From contig DIVW01000045.1 in NCBI GenBank assembly GCA_002428365.1, forward strand, positions 91,773-105,700: a stretch of 13,928 nucleotides of DNA, read 5' to 3'. This document shows positions 1 to 5,832 of the stretch, piece after piece; position 1 is the stretch's first letter, and each line of letters starts with the position of its first letter. Origin of the DNA: Propionibacteriaceae bacterium UBA6122 (GTDB lineage Bacteria > Actinomycetota > Actinomycetes > Propionibacteriales > Propionibacteriaceae). Both the position numbers and the translations under genes were made by a program. Below the pieces are notes generated by a model that saw only the letters and a list, made by a program, of their open reading frames with translations, was not told the origin of the DNA and ran no database searches.

Positions 1-532
1 AGCACGGCTCGTCCATCAGCAGCACCTCAGGCTCCATTGCGATCGCCCGGGCGATACACAACCGCTGCTGCTGACCACCAGATAGCCCTGAGCCGGGCAG
101 GTTCATCCGGTTCTTGACCTCTTCCCATAGGTTCGCGCCCCGCAAGGCGTGCTCGGCCAGGTCGTCCTTGTCCGACGAGGGCATCCGCCGGTTGTTCAGA
201 TTGATGCCAGCCAGCACGTTCTCTTTGATCGACATCGTCGGGAACGGGTTGGGGCGCTGGAACACCATGCCCACCTGGCGACGCACCCGCACCGGGTCGA
301 CGCCGGGTCCGTACAGGTTCTCCCCGTCCAACAGCACTTCGCCTTCAACCCGGGCGCCGGGAATCACTTCGTGCATCCGGTTCAGGGTGCGCAGGAAGGT
401 CGACTTGCCACAGCCGGACGGACCGATGAACGCGGTCACCGACTTCGGCATGATGGTCATGGTGACGTCTTCAACGGCCCTGAACGAGCCGTAGTAGACG
501 TTCAGGTCAGTGATCTCGATGCGTTTGCTCAT
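1..532 (-). CDS. pstB: Phosphate ABC transporter ATP-binding protein PstB (partial, C-terminus beyond window)
   Basis: ATPase subunit that powers the PstSCAB phosphate importer from the cytoplasmic face of the membrane. The window holds the first 177 residues and part of codon 178; the rest runs off the left edge. Visible motifs are Walker A GPSGCGKST (about residues 37-45), the Q-loop (VFQRPNPFP, about 90-98), the ABC signature LSGGQQQR (about 150-157) and Walker B LLMDEP (about 171-176). The next residue is Cys, as expected for the PstB CSALDP stretch. The ATG at 530-532 follows a strong AGAAGGAG ribosome binding site 8 nt upstream and lies 15 bp after the pstA stop, so it is the last visible gene of the pst operon. 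A phoU gene often follows pst operons but would be outside the window. Identification is secure from motif order and operon context. Confidence 0.96.
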   Translation of the reverse strand, partial: MSKRIEITDLNVYYGSFRAVEDVTMTIMPKSVTAFIGPSGCGKSTFLRTLNRMHEVIPGARVEGEVLLDGENLYGPGVDPVRVRRQVGMVFQRPNPFPTMSIKENVLAGINLNNRRMPSSDKDDLAEHALRGANLWEEVKNRMNLPGSGLSGGQQQRLCIARAIAMEPEVLLMDEPC

Positions 533-547
533 TCGAGTTTCTCCTTC

Positions 548-1612
548 TCAGTGCCCGGTCTTGGGGGCGAAGCGACGGGCGATGAGGCGTCCGATCAGGT
601 TCAGCAACATCACGATGAGGATCAAGGTGAGCGCTCCGGCCCACGCCCGATCGAGGTAGACCTGCACATCGACCCCTGGGTGTTGGTAGGAGTCGTAGAC
701 GTACACCGGCAGGGTCATCATCGGGTTGGCGAACAGGTTGTTGTTCATGCTCGCGGTGAAGCCAGCAGCCACCAGCAGTGGCGCGGTCTCACCGATCACT
801 CGAGCGATCGCCAGGATGACCCCGGATATGATGCCCGAAACCGCAGTCGGCAGCACTACGCGGGTGATGGTCAGCCATTTCGGCACCCCGAGGGCATAGG
901 ACGCCTCCCGCAGTTCGTTGGGCACCAGTCGCAGCAACTCCTCGCTGGAGCGCACCACCACTGGGATCATCAGTACCGAAAGCGCCACGCTGCCCGAAAG
1001 GCCAAAGCCATTGTTCGGGCCGACGATCAGCGTCATCAACGCGTAGGCAAACAAACCGGCCACGATTGAGGGCACGCCAGTCATCACGTCGACGAAGAAG
1101 GTGATGGCCTTCGCCAGCCGCTTACCGGCGCCGTACTCAGCCAGGTAAATGGCAGACAGCAGGCCGATCGGCACCGAGATCGCGGTGGCAGCGCCGGTGA
1201 CCAGCAAGGTGCCGGTGATGGCGTGCAGGGCACCGCCGCCGGGGCCAACCACGTTGCGCATCGACATACTGAAGAAGTCCACATCGAAGCGGGCCATCCC
1301 TTTGCTGATCGCCGACCAAGTGACCGAGCCCAGCGGAATCAGGGCTAGCGCGAAAGCGCCGACGATCAAGTTGGACGCTCGCCGGTCGGCAGCCTGCCGG
1401 GATCCTTCGACGATGCGGGCAGCCACCTCGATCGCGACCAGGTAGAGCAGGTAGGCCAGCAAGGCGGCCAGGGCCAGATTGCCCCCGGCGAACAACACCG
1501 CTAGCGCGAAACCGAGCAGAGAAGCCGCCACCAGGAACACCGGGACGGTGGCCCGCGGCAGCCGTCCGGACGTGAGCTGGCCTGGCGCCAGCGCTTGGCT
1601 GATTGTGGTCAT
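548..1612 (-). CDS. pstA: Phosphate ABC transporter permease PstA
   Basis: Integral membrane permease that pairs with PstC to form the phosphate channel. The 354-residue protein starts MTTISQAL and has several hydrophobic segments. It carries the EAA-loop signature of ABC importer permeases (REASYALGVPKWLTITRVVLPT, about residues 235-256), followed by the PstA-typical ARVIGETAPLLVAAGF. I chose the ATG at 1610-1612 over the in-frame upstream start at 1654. It forms a 4-bp ATGA overlap with the pstC stop and has GGAG 7 nt upstream, whereas the longer form would begin inside pstC. The overlap implies translational coupling with pstC. Length and the N-terminal membrane segments are normal for actinobacterial PstA. 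Confidence 0.95.
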   Translation of the reverse strand: MTTISQALAPGQLTSGRLPRATVPVFLVAASLLGFALAVLFAGGNLALAALLAYLLYLVAIEVAARIVEGSRQAADRRASNLIVGAFALALIPLGSVTWSAISKGMARFDVDFFSMSMRNVVGPGGGALHAITGTLLVTGAATAISVPIGLLSAIYLAEYGAGKRLAKAITFFVDVMTGVPSIVAGLFAYALMTLIVGPNNGFGLSGSVALSVLMIPVVVRSSEELLRLVPNELREASYALGVPKWLTITRVVLPTAVSGIISGVILAIARVIGETAPLLVAAGFTASMNNNLFANPMMTLPVYVYDSYQHPGVDVQVYLDRAWAGALTLILIVMLLNLIGRLIARRFAPKTGH

Positions 1613-2577
1613 CAGTTGGCTCCGGAGTATTCGGCGCGGCGGGAGACGATCCACCGGGCGATCATGTTGACCACCAAAGTGATCAGGAACAGCACTAGGC
1701 CAGCGGCGATCAGCTGGTTGGTCTTCAGCCCGAAGGCCTCAGGGAAGTTCAAAGCGATGGTGGCGGCAATGGTGTTGGGGTTCTGGCTGGTCAGCACCTC
1801 AAAGGAGATGCTGCGGCCACCGGAGAGCACCATGGTCACGGCCATGGTCTCGCCAAGGGCGCGGCCCAGACCGAGCATCACCGCGGCGATAATGCCGGGG
1901 CGGGCGAATGGCAACACGGCCATCCTGATCATTTCCCAGCGGGTAGCGCCCAGAGCCAACGCCGCTTCCTCATGCAGCCGGGGCGCCTGTAGGAACACCT
2001 CTCGGCTCAGGCTGGTGATGATCGGCAGCACCATTACCGCCAGCACCACCGCTGCAGTGAGGATGGTCCGGCCGGTGCCCGAAACCTGACCGGAGAAGAG
2101 GGGGATGAAACCCAGATTGGCATTCAGCCAGGAGTAGAGGCCTTTGACCGCGGGTGCGAGAAGTTCGGCACCCCACAGGCCGAAAACCACCGACGGCACG
2201 GCGGCCAGTAGATCGATCACATAGCCGAGCGGCTGCGCTAACCGTCTGGGTGCGTAGTGGGAGATGAACAGGGCAATGCCGATCGCCACCGGCACTGCCA
2301 TCGCCAGGGCCAGCGTTGCCGCCCAAACGGTGCCGAAAGCGTAGGGCAGGACCCACGAGGCGAACTCGCCGTAGCCCTGGGAAACGAGTTTGGCCGGATC
2401 GGCGAAGAGTGCTGGCGCACCCTGAACGAGCAGGAAGGTGGCCACCGCAGCCAGGATCACCAGGATCATGATCCCCGAAGCTCCGGCGAGGGCGCCGAAG
2501 ACCTTGTCGCCAACCCGCTTTGGGTCGGCTTTCCCGGCGGAGGTGCCGCCGATCAAACCGGCCGAAGAGTTAGTCAT
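1612..2577 (-). CDS. pstC: Phosphate ABC transporter permease PstC
   Basis: Second membrane permease of the phosphate importer, 321 residues. A first hydrophobic segment lies around residues 30-52 (SGIMILVILAAVATFLLVQ). The EAA loop (HEEAALALGATRWEMIRMAVLPFARPGI) is followed by GRALGETMAVTMVLSG, the hallmark of PstC permeases. The ATG at 2575-2577 has AGGA about 6 nt upstream. The gene follows pstS after a 92-bp gap that holds a strong hairpin, and overlaps pstA by 4 bp. PstC and PstA are therefore probably made at similar levels and at a lower level than PstS. Confidence 0.95.
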   Translation of the reverse strand: MTNSSAGLIGGTSAGKADPKRVGDKVFGALAGASGIMILVILAAVATFLLVQGAPALFADPAKLVSQGYGEFASWVLPYAFGTVWAATLALAMAVPVAIGIALFISHYAPRRLAQPLGYVIDLLAAVPSVVFGLWGAELLAPAVKGLYSWLNANLGFIPLFSGQVSGTGRTILTAAVVLAVMVLPIITSLSREVFLQAPRLHEEAALALGATRWEMIRMAVLPFARPGIIAAVMLGLGRALGETMAVTMVLSGGRSISFEVLTSQNPNTIAATIALNFPEAFGLKTNQLIAAGLVLFLITLVVNMIARWIVSRRAEYSGAN

Positions 2578-2623
2578 CGGCTGTCCTGCTCTCTAACTGG
2601 CACTGGATAAGGCTAAGCGACCC

Positions 2624-2656
2624 GACGGCGCCGAGCGGGATCCGCTCGGCGCCGTC
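2624..2656 (-). terminator. Perfect 15-bp intercistronic hairpin between pstS and pstC (attenuator or mRNA stabiliser)
   Basis: Bases 2624-2638 and 2642-2656 are perfect reverse complements (arm GACGGCGCCGAGCGG) around a 3-nt loop. It starts 14 bases after the pstS stop on the transcribed strand. No T-tract follows the stem in the direction of pst transcription, so it is not a classical rho-independent terminator. In binding-protein ABC operons, such structures between the binding-protein gene and the permease genes usually cause partial termination or protect the upstream mRNA from 3' decay. Either would raise PstS relative to PstCAB; that role is inferred. Confidence 0.75.
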
Positions 2657-2669
2657 ACAACTTAGGGTC

Positions 2670-3731
2670 TTACTTGATCGAATCGATCGCGGTCTTGACC
2701 TTGGCCTGCAAGGCGGCCGACAGCGGGGCAGAGCCAGCTGAGGTGGCCGCAGCCTGCTGGCCATCAGCGGAGGCGATGTAGCCGATGTAGGACTTCACCA
2801 GTTTGGCCACGTTGGCGTCCTTGTAGGTCTCGCAAACGATTGCGTAGGAGACCAGGACGGCCGGGTAAGCGCCACCAGTGGTGCGATCCAGCTTGTACGC
2901 CAGGTCGTTGGCGCCACGGCCTGCGACGACCTTGGAGTCATCCAGGATCGCGGCAGCGGCCTCGGCGGTGGGCTTGAGGGCCTTGCCCTTGACCAGCAGT
3001 TCGGCGATGCCGACATTCTTGGCGGCCGACGCGTCGGCGTAGCCGATGGTGCCGGTGCCGTTGGTGACCGCACCGACTACACCGGAAGTGCCGTTGGCAG
3101 CCTCGCCACCGAAGGCCGACGGCCAGGTGTCGGAGGCCGACTCGGTCCACACCGACGGGGCCAACTGGGCCATGGTGTCGGTGAAGTTGTTGGTGGTGCC
3201 GGAGTCGTCAGCGCGGTGCACCGCGGTGATCGCCAGGTCGGGCAGCTTGGCCTTCGGGTTGAGCTTGGCGATGGCCGCGTCATTCCAGTTCTTGATCTTG
3301 CCGGTGAAGATGCTGGCCAGCGTGTTCTCGTCCAGAGTCAGGGAATCCACCCCGTCGAGCTTGTAGATCACGGCGATCGGTGAGACGTAGATCGGCAGGT
3401 TGAGGGCATTGGAGTCGGCAGCGCAGCCGGCGAACTTGCCCGCGCCCATTTCTTCGTCCTTGAACGCCCGGTCGGAGCCAGCAAACTGAGCCGCACCGGC
3501 GATGAACGCCGAGCGACCCGCGCCGGAGCCATCGGGGGCGTAGTTCACGGTGACGCCAGTGTTGGCGGTCTGGAAGGCGGCAACCCACTTTTCCTGGGCG
3601 GCCTTCTGGGAGGAGGCGCCCTTGCCGGTGAGGGTGGTGGTGGAAGCCCCGCCCTCGTTGGCCGCGCAACCGGCGAATGCCAGAGTGGAGGCCGTCACCA
3701 GGGCGGCGGCGCTGATCAGCTTGGTTTTCAC
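2670..3731 (-). CDS. pstS: Phosphate-binding lipoprotein PstS
   Basis: Extracytoplasmic, lipid-anchored protein that captures phosphate and delivers it to PstCAB. It has 353 residues. The N-terminus is a lipoprotein signal (VKTK, then a hydrophobic core) ending in lipobox FAGC with Cys22 as the predicted lipidation site. Phosphate-pocket motifs visible are GKGASSQ (37-43), DGSGAGR (67-73), GSD (85-87) and HRADDSGTT (172-180); the last matches the R-x3-S-G-T phosphate loop of PstS proteins. The start is GTG at 3729-3731, chosen because AAGGA lies about 6 nt upstream and a signal peptide follows at once. The open frame extends upstream to 4229 but runs through the promoter and across the lacI gene, so that extension is not coding. 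First gene of the pst operon, preceded by a PHO box. Confidence 0.96.
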   Translation of the reverse strand: MKTKLISAAALVTASTLAFAGCAANEGGASTTTLTGKGASSQKAAQEKWVAAFQTANTGVTVNYAPDGSGAGRSAFIAGAAQFAGSDRAFKDEEMGAGKFAGCAADSNALNLPIYVSPIAVIYKLDGVDSLTLDENTLASIFTGKIKNWNDAAIAKLNPKAKLPDLAITAVHRADDSGTTNNFTDTMAQLAPSVWTESASDTWPSAFGGEAANGTSGVVGAVTNGTGTIGYADASAAKNVGIAELLVKGKALKPTAEAAAAILDDSKVVAGRGANDLAYKLDRTTGGAYPAVLVSYAIVCETYKDANVAKLVKSYIGYIASADGQQAAATSAGSAPLSAALQAKVKTAIDSIK

Positions 3732-3738
3732 GCTGTTC

Positions 3739-3751
3739 CTTCGTATCGAAG
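3739..3751 (-). promoter_or_regulatory. Small hairpin overlapping the pstS ribosome binding site
   Basis: A 5-bp inverted repeat (CTTCG / CGAAG around a 3-nt loop) lies in the pstS leader. Its proximal arm overlaps the start of the AAGGA ribosome binding site of the GTG start. It could modestly mask the site, but a 5-bp stem of this kind could also arise by chance. Confidence 0.3.
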
Positions 3752-3782
3752 TCGAAAGAGCTTTCTGCTCTAGGACTGACGC

Positions 3783-3833
3783 TAGATAGTCGGCGTGAGC
3801 GGGCCGGGACCGCTTGGTGAACGGAAGGTGAAT
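3783..3833 (-). promoter_or_regulatory. PHO box and candidate promoter of the pst operon
   Basis: On the minus strand, two adjacent 11-bp direct repeats, ATTCACCTTCC (3823-3833) and GTTCACCAAGC (3812-3822), match the GTTCACC-N4 direct-repeat unit bound by PhoP in Streptomyces. Two such units make a core PHO box. A weaker third unit, GCTCACG, occurs two repeat lengths downstream in the same 11-bp phase. A candidate -10 (TATCTA, 3783-3788) lies downstream, so bound PhoP would cover the -35 region, as at activated Pho promoters. The repeats are seen directly; activation under phosphate limitation is inferred. Confidence 0.75.
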
Positions 3834-3879
3834 TCGTACCCAAAAGTTCGTCTGTGAGGTAGCGGGCCGCCATCTGTGA

Positions 3880-3895
3880 GCACGTGCAATAGCAT
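3880..3895 (+). promoter_or_regulatory. Candidate lacI promoter (-10) and short palindromic operator
   Basis: TAGCAT at 3890-3895 fits the actinobacterial TANNNT -10 element. It ends 7 nt before the ATG at 3903, the spacing expected for a leaderless transcript. The 8-bp perfect palindrome GCACGTGC (3880-3887), with a central CG step, lies just upstream. LacI-family operators are palindromes with a central CG, so this could be an autoregulatory site, but it is short and its flanks do not extend the symmetry. Confidence 0.3.
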
Positions 3896-3902
3896 GACCT
3901 CC

Positions 3903-4931
3903 ATGGAAGACGGCCAGCTTCGACCCACCCCAGGCCGTCGGGTGCCAACAGTTACCGATGTGGCCCGACGTGCCGGAGTCTCGGCGATGACGGTGTCTCG
4001 GGTGATAAACCAGCAGGCCCGAGTCGCCGACGACACCCGCGAACGAGTGCTGGTGGCCATGCGCGAACTCGACTTCCGCCCCAACCTGATGGCCCAGGGA
4101 TTGGCCAGCGGCCGTTCCCGGACGATCGGCGTCCTCACCGAAGACACCACCTTGTGGGGCCCGAGTGCGGCCTTGCACGGCATTGAGTTGGCAGCTGGGG
4201 CGCGCGGCTACGCGGTCACCATCACCCACCTAACTGAGAGCGGTCCGGACGCGGTGGTGCGCGGCGCCAACCTCATGCGGTCGCGTTCATCTGAAGGCAT
4301 GGTGCTGGTTCAACCGAGGATGACCGCCAACGGTGAAGCGCTGCCCGCTGGCCTGCCGCCGATGGTGGCGATTCACGCTGGCATGCAAGGCGACTACCCG
4401 TTGGTGGGCGTCAACCAGGGCCTGGGCGCCAGGATGGCCACCGATCACCTGCTCGCGCTGGGGCACCGCACCGTCCATCATCTCGCCGGGCCGGAGAACT
4501 GGTACGAGAGCGTGGAGCGCGAGGCCGGCTGGCGCAAGGCGCTCTCCGATGCTGGCGCGGAGGTGCCTGATCCGATTCGCGGCGACTGGAGTGCGACCTC
4601 CGGCTATGAAGCAGGGGCTCAACTACTCGACCGCCGCGATGTCACGGCGATCTTCTGCGCCAACGACGAGATGGCTTTGGGCCTGCTGCATGCCGCGCAC
4701 GAGCGGGGGATTCAATGCCCCGAGCGCCTCAGCCTGGTCGGTTTCGATGATGCCCCGATGTCGGCCTTTTTCACCCCGTCGCTAACGACCATCCGGCAGG
4801 ATTTCAACGAAATCGGACGCCTAAGCGTCCAGCTTCTGATCGACATGATCGAATCTGGCAACACCAATCCGGCCCACATTGCCCTGGAGCCGACTTTGGT
4901 GGTTCGCCAAAGCACCGCCCCGCCAGCCTGA
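3903..4931 (+). CDS. LacI-family transcriptional regulator
   Basis: Repressor-type regulator of about 342 residues. The N-terminal helix-turn-helix is typical (PTVTDVARRAGVSAMTVSRVINQ), followed by the hinge helix region (RPNLMAQGLASGRSRTIGVL). The C-terminal half is a periplasmic-binding-protein-like effector domain ending in the family motif VGFDDAPMSAFFTPSLTTIRQD. Start choice is uncertain: GTG 3876, ATG 3894 and ATG 3903 are in frame and none has a clear ribosome binding site. I use 3903 because a TAGCAT -10 lies 7 nt upstream, which suggests a leaderless mRNA. No sugar transporter or catabolic gene lies nearby, so the effector, probably a sugar or nucleoside, and the target are unknown. 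The gene is divergent from pstS and converges on mutT1 with only 9 bp between stop codons. Confidence 0.93.
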   Translation: MEDGQLRPTPGRRVPTVTDVARRAGVSAMTVSRVINQQARVADDTRERVLVAMRELDFRPNLMAQGLASGRSRTIGVLTEDTTLWGPSAALHGIELAAGARGYAVTITHLTESGPDAVVRGANLMRSRSSEGMVLVQPRMTANGEALPAGLPPMVAIHAGMQGDYPLVGVNQGLGARMATDHLLALGHRTVHHLAGPENWYESVEREAGWRKALSDAGAEVPDPIRGDWSATSGYEAGAQLLDRRDVTAIFCANDEMALGLLHAAHERGIQCPERLSLVGFDDAPMSAFFTPSLTTIRQDFNEIGRLSVQLLIDMIESGNTNPAHIALEPTLVVRQSTAPPA

Positions 4932-4940
4932 GACCAGCCC

Positions 4941-5828
4941 TCAGAGCACCGGCTTGTGCATCTCCAAAGCCACGACTTCCCCGGACGGGGCCAGGTGGGC
5001 GATCAATGCCGCAGCCGGGGACAGTGAATGCGGCTCGATGCCCACTCCGGCCAGCATCGCTGGCAGCACCGGGCGGTGACCGCAGACCACCGTCGGCACG
5101 CCACTGGTGGCGGTCTCGGCAGCCAGTTTGCGTAGCTGCTTGGTGACTGTCTTCGGGTCGGGAACGCCAGCTTCCTCAGTGAACGCGGGGCGCGCGTCCA
5201 CCTCCAGCTCATGGGACCTGGCAAACGGCCGCACCGTTCTGAGGCATCGGGTTGCCGCCGAGGTGACGATCCGCCGCACGCCGTAGGCGTCCAGCAGCGG
5301 AATGACCGCCTTGCTCTGTAGTTGGCCGCGCGGGTCGAGGCCACGCTCGTGATCGGGGCGACCGCGCCACTCCGATCTCGACAGCGCCTTTGCGTGCCGC
5401 AGGATCACCAATGGGGTGGTGGCTGGCAGGTTCACCGCCTGGCGGATTACCTCACGTTCGTCGGCGTAGGAGTCTTGGCGCAGGGCGTCCTTCAGGCTGA
5501 ACCAGCTCGCTTGATCCACCTCGCTGTTTGGCTTGTGCTTCCGCTCGCCTACCAGGTGGCCAACCCAGTAGGTGACTGCTTTCACCCCGCCGCCCACCGG
5601 ATAGGTGATTTCGGTGATCGGCAGGCCCAAGCGGGTGCTAATCGAAGACTCTTCATCGGTTTCGCGGACCGCGCAGACCGCCAGATACTCCCCGGTCTCC
5701 AACTTGCCCTTAGGCAGCGTCCAGTCGTCGTAGCGGGGCCGGTGCACCAACAGCACCTCTGGACGGGTGGCGGTGTTGCGCAGCGTCACGGTGCCAGCGG
5801 CAACGATCCGTTTGACTAGTTCGGTCAT
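4941..5828 (-). CDS. mutT1: MutT1-type Nudix hydrolase with C-terminal histidine phosphatase domain
   Basis: Two-domain protein of 295 residues. The N-terminal Nudix domain has the box starting GKLETGE (residues 41-47) and continuing AVRETDEESSI (53-63); it matches GX5EX7REUXEEXGU except Thr for the aliphatic residue and Ser for the late Gly. The C-terminal half is a histidine phosphatase domain with the catalytic RHAKA motif (144-148) and a second conserved His in VVCGHRP (His251). Mycobacterial MutT1 has this architecture; it hydrolyses 8-oxo-(d)GTP and diadenosine polyphosphates, and its gene is next to ppk, as here. The ATG at 5826-5828 lies 4 bp after the ppk stop, so the two are co-transcribed. 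The substrate is inferred from the family, and the altered Nudix residues leave activity uncertain. Confidence 0.88.
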   Translation of the reverse strand: MTELVKRIVAAGTVTLRNTATRPEVLLVHRPRYDDWTLPKGKLETGEYLAVCAVRETDEESSISTRLGLPITEITYPVGGGVKAVTYWVGHLVGERKHKPNSEVDQASWFSLKDALRQDSYADEREVIRQAVNLPATTPLVILRHAKALSRSEWRGRPDHERGLDPRGQLQSKAVIPLLDAYGVRRIVTSAATRCLRTVRPFARSHELEVDARPAFTEEAGVPDPKTVTKQLRKLAAETATSGVPTVVCGHRPVLPAMLAGVGIEPHSLSPAAALIAHLAPSGEVVALEMHKPVL

Positions 5829-5832
5829 GGCT

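Noticed and set aside
149..1069. 306-codon open frame on the plus strand
   Set aside because: It lies antisense to pstB and pstA, has low-complexity His/Gln/Asp-rich composition and no domain match. It is a shadow of GC-rich codon bias.
1613..1654. Upstream start for pstA
   Set aside because: It lies within pstC and lacks a better ribosome binding site; the ATGA overlap at 1612 is the normal arrangement.
3732..4229. Upstream in-frame extension of pstS by 166 codons
   Set aside because: It would run antisense through the start of lacI and across the PHO box. The GTG at 3731 with its ribosome binding site and signal peptide is the real start.
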